Shown here in pieces: positions 45,004 to 53,762 of a stretch of 64,000 nt of DNA. Source of the stretch: Brevibacillus antibioticus (lineage in GTDB: Bacteria > Bacillota > Bacilli > Brevibacillales > Brevibacillaceae); the NCBI RefSeq assembly GCF_005217615.1, contig NZ_SZNK01000001.1, positions 2,561,501 through 2,625,500 of the forward strand. Reading direction: 5' to 3'. Within the stretch, counting starts at the first letter, position 1. The number at the start of each line of letters is the position of its first letter. The notes under the pieces are model-generated. The model made no database searches, was not told the origin of the DNA, and saw only the letters and a program-made list of their open reading frames with translations. A program made the position numbers and the translations under genes.

Positions 45004-45021
45004 TTGTTTTGTGCGAAACAA
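45004..45021. promoter_or_regulatory. MarR operator ahead of monooxygenase gene
   Basis: TTGTTT-TGTGCG-AAACAA, placed just downstream of a TATATT -10-like box (about 45028-45033). Confidence 0.75.
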
Positions 45022-45096
45022 TCACAATATAACACATCCTCTTTTCATTGAAAATCTTTTTCAATGAAATACTTAGTAAAAACGATGTGGACAAAT

Positions 45097-45143
45097 GAAA
45101 AGGCGACCCCCTTCTCGAATCAAGCAAGAGATCGCCTTTTTCT
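45097..45143. terminator. Terminator of the SLH gene
   Basis: AAAGGCGA / TCGCCTTTTT arms around an 25-30 nt loop, next to the stop at 45150. Confidence 0.7.
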
Positions 45144-45149
45144 ATTTTC

Positions 45150-47486
45150 TTATCGTTTTGCTACGACAATGACATAGACATGACCTTGATCATTTGTCCA
45201 CAAATCTACCTTGTCCTTGGAGGAAAGGTCGCTTTCTTCCAAGTCCTTGCCATTGTAGTATTTGATCTTCGCGTCTTCCGCCATCTTCAAGCTCGTCGAT
45301 ACGTCATCAAAGAATACGTATTTGTCTTTGTTCACACGGGATTCAATTCCGACGAAACGCACGTTTTCCTTCGCCAGTTTTCCACTGATGGAAGCAGCAA
45401 TGACATCGCCGTCACGATCAAGGGTCAATGTCACGTACTCGAATTGATCGACATCTTCAATCGCATCCTCATCCGTTACATCGTACGTCTTGCCATTAAC
45501 CTCTACCTTCGCGGAAGTCACCTTGCCGTCATCGTTACGAACCTCAACAGAGTCAACCACACCGCTTACTTTCCTAGGCGCACCTGTAATGGACTTTACT
45601 TTGCCAGTGTTGTTGAGTGTCAGCGTGTACTCTTTGTCGTTAGATGCTGCATCGCTGTCAATCGTGACGCCGGACAAGAGCTCATACACTTTCCCGTTCA
45701 CGGTAATTTTGGAACCGGATTTTTTCGTCACGTATCCTTTTACGGTTTGCTTTTCCAAAGTCAGCTCCACAATGTCATTCGTGCCGACGTTGTATTTCCA
45801 CGTAAGAATCCGGTGGTCATTAAATTGATCGGTTTTAATCGTTGTTGGTGATACGGAGCTGCCATCGACAGTCAGCTTCGCGTTGGTCAAGATATCGTAG
45901 ATTTTCCCGTCGATTTTCACAGTTGCCAGTTTTCCTGATGCATACGCGGTTGTATCTGAGACCAGCTTGTTCGTAGCTGCTCCGACACCCTGCTCGACTT
46001 TCACCAGATTTCCATTTTTGTCAAACGTAAGCACGGCAATTTGGCCGCTCGTCAACTCATCCAGCTCATCTACTTCGTCTTCGTCTACGAACAACTCGGT
46101 ATCTTCATGCACCTCGTAATTGACGTTGCCAACGCGAATCAGGTTCTTGTTTGTATCAACGGTGATCGTATCTGTGAAGCTCAGCTTCGTGTAAACCAGG
46201 TCAGATACTTTGCCGTCCACATTGAGTGTCAGCTCGACCAAGTCATCCTTTTCGATGTCAGAGAACGAAGCACTTGTTGCTTTCGCCTCTGGATGCGCCT
46301 TGCCTTTAATCGTTGCTTTGGAATCCAGCGTATAGGTCGTGCCGTCTACTCTCAGCTCTTTCTTCGAGTTGGAACCGCTCACGGAAGATACTTTTTCCAC
46401 AATTCCTTTTGTCGTGTTGTCGCTAATCGTGATGGACTTGATTTTGCCATTGTCGCCTACGACTGCCACAAACTTTTGGCCGATGTGAGAACGGCTTACA
46501 TTTACGCCATCTTCTACTTCCAAAACGACTTCTCGACCATTTACGATTGCCTTGAATTTCTTTTCATCGCCTACAGCCGTTGTAAAATTAAGGCCAGTCT
46601 TCACGATTCCTTCGACGATTTCGGAGTCAGAAGTAACAACGGTGAGGAAAGCCACTCGTCCGTTTTTCGTGATGTATTCTACCTGCGCACCTACGATCAG
46701 ATTGCCGTAAACTTGCGCGGAATCAGCCATTTCGATTTCTTTGTTTTGTCCGACTAGTTTCAGTTTTTTACCAGACTTGTCATAGGAAGCGACTGCGCCC
46801 TTCACTACTGGCAGCTTCTGAATGGTTCCTTTTGCATTGCCATCTTTGTCGTAGTATGCGCCGTTTGGGTATACAGGCGTTTCCATAAAACGATCGGTAT
46901 ACTTCGCAACGATATCACGCGGAGCTGCTGCTGTCGGTGTTTCTTTTGCATCGTAAATACCTGCTCTGTCCGCTTCCAGCAAGTACGGGATGTACCACTC
47001 GCTTGAGGCTGATGGACGAACGTCAATCTTCAAGCCTTGAACGTAAACAGTCAACGCTTCCGCAATTTTTACAGTGTGATTCGGTTTGAAGGTTCCATCT
47101 GGATAGCCCTTGATAATGCCTTGTGATACGGCAAGATTGATATAGCCTGACGCCCAGTGATCTGCAGGCAGGTCTTTAAAAACGGTCTTTCCTTGCAAGA
47201 GCTTTGCTTGCGCATCTGTGTACCCGAGTGCCAATACCGCAACTTTCGCGAACTCTGCTCTCGTCACTTCTTTATTCGGCTTGAACGTACCATCGGTATA
47301 TCCTTTTAACACACTGGCATAATTCAATTTCAGAATCGCGTCTTTATTTACGTTTCCTCCTACGTCGGAGAATGGTAGTGCCGTCGCAGCCCATCCGGTG
47401 CCCGGCAACGCAAGCGAACCTGCCAGAACAGCTGTCGCCAATAATTTTTTGAAATCCTTGCTTGCTCGATTCTTCTCTTTTTGCAA
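45150..47486 (-). CDS. SLH-domain cell-surface protein
   Basis: 778 residues from TTG 47484-47486 (GGAGGGG 6 bp upstream). Signal peptide (KKLLATAVLAGSLALPGTGWA) precedes three S-layer homology domains at about 35-195 (FSDVGGNVNKDAIL...GYTDGTFKPNKEVTRAEF; FKDLPADHWASGYI...GYPDGTFKPN; a weaker WYIPYLLEADRAGIYD). These bind pyruvylated wall polymer. The remaining 580 residues are repeated beta domains with the recurring phrase V(N/D)GKxYDV/ELLSG, rich in Asp and Lys. Probably an S-layer-associated or wall-anchored protein; no enzyme domain seen. Confidence 0.92.
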   Translation of the reverse strand: MQKEKNRASKDFKKLLATAVLAGSLALPGTGWAATALPFSDVGGNVNKDAILKLNYASVLKGYTDGTFKPNKEVTRAEFAKVAVLALGYTDAQAKLLQGKTVFKDLPADHWASGYINLAVSQGIIKGYPDGTFKPNHTVKIAEALTVYVQGLKIDVRPSASSEWYIPYLLEADRAGIYDAKETPTAAAPRDIVAKYTDRFMETPVYPNGAYYDKDGNAKGTIQKLPVVKGAVASYDKSGKKLKLVGQNKEIEMADSAQVYGNLIVGAQVEYITKNGRVAFLTVVTSDSEIVEGIVKTGLNFTTAVGDEKKFKAIVNGREVVLEVEDGVNVSRSHIGQKFVAVVGDNGKIKSITISDNTTKGIVEKVSSVSGSNSKKELRVDGTTYTLDSKATIKGKAHPEAKATSASFSDIEKDDLVELTLNVDGKVSDLVYTKLSFTDTITVDTNKNLIRVGNVNYEVHEDTELFVDEDEVDELDELTSGQIAVLTFDKNGNLVKVEQGVGAATNKLVSDTTAYASGKLATVKIDGKIYDILTNAKLTVDGSSVSPTTIKTDQFNDHRILTWKYNVGTNDIVELTLEKQTVKGYVTKKSGSKITVNGKVYELLSGVTIDSDAASNDKEYTLTLNNTGKVKSITGAPRKVSGVVDSVEVRNDDGKVTSAKVEVNGKTYDVTDEDAIEDVDQFEYVTLTLDRDGDVIAASISGKLAKENVRFVGIESRVNKDKYVFFDDVSTSLKMAEDAKIKYYNGKDLEESDLSSKDKVDLWTNDQGHVYVIVVAKR

Positions 47487-47712
47487 AATAAACCCCTCCA
47501 TCAATGTAACCGTTTTATCAGTTCATTCTCTCCAGCAGACACTCCCATTTGAAGAAATGATCGAATAGTCCACAGTAGAACTGTTTTCTTCGGCCGAATG
47601 CTCTTTTTAGACGACAAGGTTTCCGAAAAAGTTTCAATGCTTGTTTGCGGTAAATCATTCCACTGTTCATCAAACATGGATAGGGAGCGGGTTCACGGTA
47701 TTTCGCAGAACG

Positions 47713-47745
47713 TAAAAAAACCACCTGAGATCTCAGGTGGTTTTA
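47713..47745 (-). terminator. rnpB terminator
   Basis: Perfect inverted repeat CCACCTGAGA / TCTCAGGTGG (47721-47740) with a T-run on the minus strand, 13 bp past the rnpB 3' end. Confidence 0.85.
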
Positions 47746-47757
47746 CGTTTCATTCCA

Positions 47758-48160
47758 GCAGGAAATGCTATAAGCCAGGTTCTGTCTCTCCCGTGCTTCA
47801 AGCGGGGCAATCCCTCGCACCAAGAGCGGTAGCCATCTATCTATGGCATCCGAAGATACCATCCGTCCCTTCCGTTTGATTCCTTCAGGACGGTTCCCCT
47901 ACCTAATTTGGGTTTCTCGCTCGCAGGGTTTACCGCGTTCCATCTTTTCTGTCGCCAGAAAAGCTACGTTTCTGTGGCACTTTCAGCGTACTCGGGCCTC
48001 AGAGAGAGCCCTTTCCACGCCGTCAGCAAGGCTCAACGCCTCACTGCCCTGGCTTGCACCAGGTACGAACACTCCAGGCATCTCAGCCTGGGCGAGCCTG
48101 GACTTTCCTCTACCGCCAATCGTCGAAACGATTGCGGCAGCGACTACCCACATTTCCTGC
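47758..48160 (-). ncRNA. rnpB: RNase P RNA, type B
   Basis: On the minus strand the conserved core appears in order: GAGGAAAGTCCAGG (CR-I), GGAACGCGGTAAACCC-type segment, GAGCGAGAAACCC, and near the 3' end ACAGAACCTGGCTTATA. Terminal helix P1 is GCAGGAAATG with CATTTCCTGC, which sets the ends; about 403 nt, as in Bacillus. It is the catalytic RNA that removes tRNA 5' leaders. Long open frames on either strand here are chance. Confidence 0.96.
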
Positions 48161-48270
48161 ACATCAGAATCAGTAACATTTACTCTATCATATGCTTCCT
48201 GCATGGTCAACAAGCAGGATTTGGAAGGTCTATTTGTAGTACAATAGAATGGCTACGAGGAGGTATGACG

Positions 48271-48579
48271 ATGATCACCATTACTCCAACTGCGGCAGTA
48301 CGTCTTGCACAAATGATCGCGGAAGAATCGGATGCTGAACAGCTCGGAATCAGACTCGTCCCGACTACGACGGGTTGTGGCAGCTATACATATAGCATCG
48401 CCATTACAGAAGCGGACAAACTCGATATTGTCCAAACAATAAGTGGGATTTCTTTCTTTTATCAAACGCATGAGATAGACAAGCTCTCCGGGACAGTCAT
48501 CGACTGCGACCCTGCAACTGGCCGCTTCTCCATTTTCCATCCGCACCCGATGCAAACAGATTGCTCGCTTACTCATTGA
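48271..48579 (+). CDS. HesB/IscA-like protein
   Basis: 102 residues from ATG 48271 (GAGGAGGT upstream, 6-bp gap); the open frame reaching back to 47908 runs over rnpB and is not real. A beta-rich A-type fold: ITITPTAAVRLAQMI, LGIRLVPTTTGCGSYTYSI, and FFYQTHEIDKLSGTVIDCD. Only one of the usual three cysteines (GCG region) is at its place, and the C-terminal CGC is absent, so it may belong to the YneR-like branch rather than act as an Fe-S carrier. Confidence 0.82.
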   Translation: MITITPTAAVRLAQMIAEESDAEQLGIRLVPTTTGCGSYTYSIAITEADKLDIVQTISGISFFYQTHEIDKLSGTVIDCDPATGRFSIFHPHPMQTDCSLTH

Positions 48580-48592
48580 TTAGGAGGTAACT

Positions 48593-49126
48593 ATGCTGCT
48601 CTTATCATTTGAAAACATCAAACCGAAGATTCACCCTACTGTTTTCCTGGCAAAAGGCTCCGTCATTTCTGGCGATGTCGAAATCGGCGAGGATTCTTCT
48701 ATTTGGTACAACACCGTGATCCGCGGGGACATTGCTCCAACTGTCATTGGTAAACGCGTCAGTGTACAAGACAACAGCACCCTGCATCAAAGCCCGAACA
48801 ACCCGTTGATCCTTGAAGACGAGGTGACCGTTGGACATAACGCTGTTTTACATAGCTGCGTGGTACGTCGAGGCGCATTAATTGGAATGGGCGCGATTGT
48901 TTTGGATCGTGCGGAAATCGGGGAAGAAGCAATGGTTGCTGCGGGTGCACTTGTTCCTCCAGGTATGAAAGTGCCACCTCGCTCGCTTGTTGTTGGCAAT
49001 CCAGCGAAAGTAAAGCGCGAACTCAACGAGGCAGACTTGAAAGAATTCGTACGCATTCGCCAATCGTACGTAGATAAAGGGAAAATATATCGCCAACTGG
49101 AAGAAAGCCCGCTAGAACGGGAGTAG
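48593..49126 (+). CDS. Gamma-class carbonic anhydrase-like hexapeptide-repeat protein
   Basis: 177 residues, 13 bp after the IscA-like gene (TAGGAGGT before ATG 48593). Left-handed beta-helix hexapeptides such as ISGDVEIGEDSSIW, VIRGDIAP, RVSVQDNSTLHQ and VGHNAVLHSCVV; His residues in TLHQ, VGHN and VLHSC match the metal ligands of the YrdA/PaaY family. Carbonic anhydrase activity has been lost in several members, so the activity is uncertain. Confidence 0.92.
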   Translation: MLLLSFENIKPKIHPTVFLAKGSVISGDVEIGEDSSIWYNTVIRGDIAPTVIGKRVSVQDNSTLHQSPNNPLILEDEVTVGHNAVLHSCVVRRGALIGMGAIVLDRAEIGEEAMVAAGALVPPGMKVPPRSLVVGNPAKVKRELNEADLKEFVRIRQSYVDKGKIYRQLEESPLERE

Positions 49127-49136
49127 GAAAAAGAAA

Positions 49137-49183
49137 AGGGAGGTCGAGGGCGCATTTGCACCTTCTATCCTCCCTGTTTTTTA
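49137..49183. terminator. Bidirectional terminator
   Basis: AGGGAGG / CCTCCCT, then GTTTTTT, between the plus-strand gene ending at 49126 and the minus-strand gene ending at 49226. Confidence 0.65.
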
Positions 49184-49225
49184 TAATTTTCGAATTTCCA
49201 AATAATGCGAGATACCGCTTTTTCC

Positions 49226-49909
49226 TTACGAAGCATTCTGCAATCGGTCCACTTCGCGAATGTGCTCAAAAAGCATATACGAGCGGATCGCTGTTTCTAA
49301 ATGAAGCCGTTCCGGTTCTTTCGTCGTGCTGTATTTTTGAAAGAAAGCTGATAGCTTGTAAAGAAAACCAAAATATTTACGCACGTAGCGATCCCCGAGC
49401 ATACCAACAAGCATTCCTGCTACCCCGCATGCGACACTCCATTCTAAGAGTAAAAAGAATACGGACAAGATGAACCCCGTAAAAAACCACACGACCAGAT
49501 TCGTCGAGCAACCGTCATTCACAATATCTGCCCGTTGAATCTCTTTCAGTGCGGCTAGTGACTTCTTCCCTCCATAGCTAAACACTTTATGTTCCGCACC
49601 GTGAAATTTTTTCATCTTTTTCGGAAAAACGAAGTGAAAGCCTGCGATGTATACAGCTACCCACATAGGATCGATGATGGCCCAGTCAGGCTTCACGATC
49701 GCTGCCAGTACATAACCAGCAAGCAGGAGATGAAACAATTGATAGTACCACGGAAAGGAGAAAAATATTCGATACCAGAGCTTCCCTATCGTTTTCAATG
49801 TGATTTTTTCCGCCCACATATGAATCACGCCGTCTTTTACTTCCGCGCAAGCCAGCACATTTCGATCATGAAAAAGCACACCGCGTCCAAAAGACATCCC
49901 CATAATCAT
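49226..49909 (-). CDS. DUF1385-like membrane protein
   Basis: 227 residues. The family core FHGAEHKVFSYG and NDGCSTNLVVWF is present, flanked by four membrane helices (FSFPWYYQLFHLLLAGYVL, WVAVYIAGFHFVF, VWFFTGFILSVFFLLLEW, CGVAGMLVGML). Start ATG 49909 has only a distant AAGGAG. The HGAEHK histidines suggest metal binding, but no function is known. Divergent from the radical SAM gene. Confidence 0.83.
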   Translation of the reverse strand: MIMGMSFGRGVLFHDRNVLACAEVKDGVIHMWAEKITLKTIGKLWYRIFFSFPWYYQLFHLLLAGYVLAAIVKPDWAIIDPMWVAVYIAGFHFVFPKKMKKFHGAEHKVFSYGGKKSLAALKEIQRADIVNDGCSTNLVVWFFTGFILSVFFLLLEWSVACGVAGMLVGMLGDRYVRKYFGFLYKLSAFFQKYSTTKEPERLHLETAIRSYMLFEHIREVDRLQNAS

Positions 49910-49986
49910 CTCGTTAGCTATTCTCCTTCCGCCCTAATGTCGTTATAATAGGTTGAGTTGTACGCAGAATGAAGGAGGTTTCACAA

Positions 49987-51102
49987 TTGATCCGCATGGT
50001 TCCAACTACACCATTAACACCTTTACACGATCCATGGGAGCCGTTGTTCAATGCGACACCCCCCGCCTATAAACTTACCAGCGTCGAGTTTACTGTAACG
50101 AATCTGTGCAATCTCCGCTGTGAGCATTGCGCGGTTGGTGATACATTGCGATACAAAGACGATCCAGCTCTCCCTGTCGATCTCATACTCCGTCGTCTTG
50201 ATGAAGCAAAAGATCTGCTTACCATCAGTATAACAGGCGGAGAACCGATGTACAGCGAGCGCACCGTGAAAACTGTGATCGCGCCTATTCTACAATATGC
50301 AGCAGATCGTGGGCTGCGGACGCAAATTAACTCCAACATGTCTATGCCGTTTTCCCGGTATGAGTTGATCCTGCCTTACATCGATGTCATGCATATTTCA
50401 TGGAACTGGTCTACTCCCGAAGAATTCCATGATATTGTTTACGCAAAAGCACGGCAGTCGGTTTCAATCAAAAGAGCGGAAGCACAATTTCATGAGATGA
50501 TGGAGAATACACGTAAACTCTCTGAAGCAGGTGTATTTGTCTCAGCCGAAACGATGCTGAATCATCGCACATGGACAAAGCTCGATACCCTCCACCGGCA
50601 GATTCAAGAGATGGGCAGCAAGCGACATGAGGTACACCCGATGTACGCGAGTGATTTTGCTCGTGATCTGGATGTCCTTTCACTCATTGAGCTTCGTCAA
50701 GCCATTCATCGGATGCTTGATATACGTAATGAAGATTTGTGGATGCTTTTCGGGACGCTTCCATTTTTTGCCTGTAGTCCTGAATCAGCAGACAGGGAAT
50801 TGATCACCAGACTGCGCTCTGCGAAAAATGTGACGACTCGCAATGATCCAGATGGTCGCAATCGTCTTAACATCAACATTTTCACCGGCGATGTCATCGT
50901 GACTGATTTCGGGGATGTAGAGCCATTGGGCAATATTCAAACCGATCAGCTCCAGTCGATGTTTGCAAAATGGCAAGAACACACGCTGAATCAGAAGATC
51001 AATTGCTTCTGCCCTGCTGCTGGATGTGCAGGACCGAACCTGCTCGTTGCTAATACTTACTATCAGGAGACTGATTTCACTCTGCGCAAAGCACTCGTCT
51101 AA
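49987..51102 (+). CDS. Radical SAM protein with C-terminal CxCxxxxC (YfkAB type)
   Basis: 371 residues from TTG 49987 (AAGGAGGT 8 bp upstream; an ATG at 49969 precedes the ribosome site). Radical SAM cluster CNLRCEHC (CxxxCxxC) after VEFTVTNL, with SAM-binding ISITGGEPM. The C-terminus bears CFCPAAGC, the second motif that defines YfkAB proteins and may hold another Fe-S cluster. Substrate unknown. Followed 31 bp later by a spore protein gene. Confidence 0.9.
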   Translation: MIRMVPTTPLTPLHDPWEPLFNATPPAYKLTSVEFTVTNLCNLRCEHCAVGDTLRYKDDPALPVDLILRRLDEAKDLLTISITGGEPMYSERTVKTVIAPILQYAADRGLRTQINSNMSMPFSRYELILPYIDVMHISWNWSTPEEFHDIVYAKARQSVSIKRAEAQFHEMMENTRKLSEAGVFVSAETMLNHRTWTKLDTLHRQIQEMGSKRHEVHPMYASDFARDLDVLSLIELRQAIHRMLDIRNEDLWMLFGTLPFFACSPESADRELITRLRSAKNVTTRNDPDGRNRLNINIFTGDVIVTDFGDVEPLGNIQTDQLQSMFAKWQEHTLNQKINCFCPAAGCAGPNLLVANTYYQETDFTLRKALV

Positions 51103-51133
51103 TTGGACACACTAGGGCGTGAGGTGATCTACC

Positions 51134-51388
51134 ATGAGCAGACGCAAACGCCCTCTTGTCCCCGAGGCGAGAAAAGGACTGGATGCCCTAAAAGCGCAGG
51201 TAGCACACGTTGCTGATCCCGCGCAGGCCAAATTCGAGGTCGCAGAAGAAATTCATGTTCCATTGCAACCCGGCTACAATGGACAGTTAACCTCTCACGA
51301 TGCCGGTCGAATCGGAGGACGCTTGGGCGGCAGTATGGTCAAAGAGATGGTTCGGATGGCAATGGAAGGCATGAATAAAAAACTGTGA
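51134..51388 (+). CDS. Alpha/beta-type small acid-soluble spore protein
   Basis: 84 residues from ATG 51134 (GAGGTGA upstream). A basic, variable head (RRKRPLVPEARKGLDALK) precedes the GPR protease site AKFEVAEEI and the DNA-binding half GQLTSHDAGRIGGRLGGSMVKEMVRMA. It coats spore DNA and protects against UV and heat. Proves an endospore former. Confidence 0.9.
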   Translation: MSRRKRPLVPEARKGLDALKAQVAHVADPAQAKFEVAEEIHVPLQPGYNGQLTSHDAGRIGGRLGGSMVKEMVRMAMEGMNKKL

Positions 51389-51390
51389 TC

Positions 51391-52800
51391 CTATTGTTTG
51401 GGAACCCCGCTATTTGCTGGATGCGAATGGCGGGGTTCTTTGTCGAGCAACCGAGTATTGCCGAGTCGGACACTGGCTATCAAACTGATTCCAATCAGTA
51501 TCAATCCAGTGACAAAGACGTCGTGCAAAGCTTCACTAAACACCAATCCTGCCCGCATCCGCCATTCTACGATGCTCCCAAACACACTGATTCCAATCGT
51601 CCCCCCAATGGAACGAAATAATTGCGATGTCGACATGGCAACACCACGCTCTTGCGGTTTTACAGCGCTGTGTGCAGCTGTACCGAGTGCCGGATAGATT
51701 GCCCCCATGCCCAGACCTGTGACAATCATGTAAATGACGAGTTGTGTGTTGGTTGTCCCGACATCAATCGTGCTCAGAAGGTAAAAGCCTGCCGCCATGA
51801 TGAGTAAGCTAGGAATTAGAATCGCCCGAAAGGAAGCTTTTGCCATCCATCTTCCCCCAAGCGTCGAAGAAATCGCTGCGGATAGCATGAGTGGCACTAA
51901 AAGGAAGCCAGCTTCTGAGGGGCTCGCACCATATACTCTTTGGACGAACAAAGGGATATAAGCGATTGCACCGAACAAAGCGGCACTCACAAAGAATCCT
52001 GCGAGATTGCCATATCCAATGGCCGGAATGCGAAATAGGGACAAGGGCATCAGTGGCTCTTTTGCTTTGGTTTCAATCTTGATGAACAAGCCGAGAAATA
52101 GGATACCCGCTCCCCCTAACCCGATCTTGTATTCCCTGCCCTCCATGACAAGGGACAGCAGGATAAGAATGATGGCGGCACTCAAGCTAATCGCCCCATA
52201 CCAATCAATCGCAGGCTTCTTATCGTAGTGCCGTTGATCACGAAAGGCTAGCGCAATGATCAAAAAGGCAACGATACCGATAGGAAGGTTGATAAAGAAA
52301 ATCCATCCCCAAGGCAGATTCTCCACGAGAATTCCTCCCAACGAGGGACCGAGTATACTCGTCATGGCAAAGACAGCCCCGAAAAGGCCTTGAAATTTAC
52401 CTCTCTTTTCGGGTGGATACAGTTCGCCCACAATGATGAATGCAACCGGCATTAATGCCCCAGCGCCCAAACCTTGGATTCCTCTCGCTGCAATAAGACC
52501 CGTCATGGAATTCGCCATGCCGCACAGGAGAGATCCTAGGAGAAACAGAAACAACCCCATCAAATACATTTTTCTCGGTCCAAACAAGTCCGCCATTTTC
52601 CCATAGATGGGCATGCTCGTGGTCGCTGTGAGCATATAAATGGCGAACACCCAGCTATATAGTGATAGACCTCCCAGCTCTTTCGTAATTGTCGGCATGG
52701 CTGTTGAGACAATCGTCTGATCCAACGATGACAAGACTAACCCCATCAGCACTCCACCCGTAACGAATCCTATGCGGCGCTTTTCCTTTTCCATCTCCAT
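51391..52800 (-). CDS. MFS multidrug exporter (EmrB/QacA, 14-helix type)
   Basis: 469 residues from ATG 52800 (AAGGGGAGTG upstream; 45 upstream codons are leader). DHA2 signature LDQTIVSTAMPTI in helix 1, then GKMADLFGPRKMYL, and GIQGLGAGALMPVAF as motif C; 14 helices. Exports drugs or metabolites. Ends 3 bp from the convergent SASP gene, so the SASP terminator lies inside its 3' coding end. Confidence 0.92.
   Translation of the reverse strand: MEMEKEKRRIGFVTGGVLMGLVLSSLDQTIVSTAMPTITKELGGLSLYSWVFAIYMLTATTSMPIYGKMADLFGPRKMYLMGLFLFLLGSLLCGMANSMTGLIAARGIQGLGAGALMPVAFIIVGELYPPEKRGKFQGLFGAVFAMTSILGPSLGGILVENLPWGWIFFINLPIGIVAFLIIALAFRDQRHYDKKPAIDWYGAISLSAAIILILLSLVMEGREYKIGLGGAGILFLGLFIKIETKAKEPLMPLSLFRIPAIGYGNLAGFFVSAALFGAIAYIPLFVQRVYGASPSEAGFLLVPLMLSAAISSTLGGRWMAKASFRAILIPSLLIMAAGFYLLSTIDVGTTNTQLVIYMIVTGLGMGAIYPALGTAAHSAVKPQERGVAMSTSQLFRSIGGTIGISVFGSIVEWRMRAGLVFSEALHDVFVTGLILIGISLIASVRLGNTRLLDKEPRHSHPANSGVPKQ
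51402..51442 (+). terminator. SASP terminator inside convergent gene
   Basis: GAACCCCGC / GCGGGGTTC then TTTG. It is also coding sequence for the C-terminus of the MFS protein. Confidence 0.7.
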
Positions 52801-52938
52801 TTCACTCCCCTTTTTGAAGTCAGTTGATAACTGCTCCAAAAATATAAGGGAATTTTTAGGAAAATAGTAGACTTTTTCTTTCCGATGAGTTATTCTGATG
52901 ATAGAGTCTGCCCCTAAGAAATACGAATGAATCATAAA

Positions 52939-52973
52939 TAAAAACCGCCTCCATTATGGACGCGGTTTTTTTG
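52939..52973. terminator. Bidirectional terminator
   Basis: AAAAACCGC / GCGGTTTTT with A/T runs on both sides, 10 bp beyond the stop at 52983. Confidence 0.8.
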
Positions 52974-52982
52974 TTTTGCCAT

Positions 52983-53171
52983 TCATCTCAGCTTGTCGAG
53001 CTTTTTGGCACTTGCCTTACGAGGTCCAAGCATCGCCTTTCCTATGTCGCCCACTTTGTTTACAGAGTCAAAAACTTGGTCGATCACATCCACCAGTTCG
53101 CGAATCTGCACCACTTTTCCATAGACGCCCATGAAATGGTGTCGGACGTTTTTTCCATTTAACCCTAGCAT
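52983..53171 (-). CDS. Small hypothetical protein
   Basis: 62 residues from ATG 53171 with a very strong AGAGGAGGTG upstream. A hydrophobic/acidic helix (VVQIRELVDVIDQVFDSV) and a basic tail (PRKASAKKLDKL). No family recognised. Same direction as the LysM gene 100 bp upstream; a spore-related role is possible from the neighbourhood only. Confidence 0.68.
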   Translation of the reverse strand: MLGLNGKNVRHHFMGVYGKVVQIRELVDVIDQVFDSVNKVGDIGKAMLGPRKASAKKLDKLR

Positions 53172-53271
53172 GGCCGCACCTCCTCTTAATCCTCTCGTAT
53201 CACTTTATGCAGGATCAGGCGAAGAGGAAATTGCGAAATGTGGAAAATTATTCGGCCCTCTATCCAGCAGC

Positions 53272-53613
53272 TTATCGTGGACGAGGCGTGCCGGTGGGAC
53301 GTGGGCGCGGAGGTGGTGTCGGCGTAATGGCACGCTCCAGACGAGTGACACGGTTCTCTATTCGATCAACACGGTTATCCAGTCTGCGGAAGTCTTCCCG
53401 AAGGGCATCCACCCGCCTTTCCAGACGATCCAAGCGACGTTCGACATCCCCACCTGGAGCTGGTGTCGGGGTAATCGGAATGTACAAATTTTGACCAACG
53501 TAAATGAAGTAAGGAGGTGCGATATTATTCACGCGGATCAACTCCTGAACAGATACACCAAAACGAGCCGCAATGCTGTTCAGCGTATCTCCCGAACGGA
53601 CTACATAGTTCAC
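53272..53613 (-). CDS. LysM-domain protein with coiled coil and Pro-rich tail
   Basis: 113 residues from GTG 53611-53613 (AAAGGAGTGAG upstream). One LysM domain (NYVVRSGDTLNSIAARFGVSV ... VGQNLYIPI, 1-45) binds peptidoglycan; then a heptad coiled coil rich in Arg/Asp/Leu (VERRLDRLERRVDALREDF) and a tail TPTPPPRPRPTGTPRPR. No signal peptide, as in several spore-coat or cortex LysM proteins; so a forespore/mother-cell role is plausible but inferred. Confidence 0.85.
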   Translation of the reverse strand: MNYVVRSGDTLNSIAARFGVSVQELIRVNNIAPPYFIYVGQNLYIPITPTPAPGGDVERRLDRLERRVDALREDFRRLDNRVDRIENRVTRLERAITPTPPPRPRPTGTPRPR

Positions 53614-53762
53614 GAATCTCACTCCTTTTTCTGTGATCATTCGTTATTAACCTATGCCCGCCCTGATACACGCGCAATAAACCAATACCCATTTTGGCAA
53701 GAAATAGTCAAACACCCAGTACAAACGCCGTTACAAACCTGACAGGGCAAGGCTTAGCCCCA

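Noticed and set aside
46041..46757. 238-codon plus-strand frame opposite the SLH gene
   Set aside because: Shadow caused by repeated Asp/Lys/Val codons in the SLH protein gene; no ribosome site.
47908..48270. Long N-terminal extension of the IscA-like frame and other frames of 70-130 codons at 47840-48250
   Set aside because: They run through rnpB; conserved RNase P RNA motifs explain the sequence, and the ribosome site fits ATG 48271.
53614..53762. Sigma-K/E-like promoter (CATAGGTTA) ahead of the LysM gene
   Set aside because: Only the -10-like half is convincing; no matching -35 element at the right distance.
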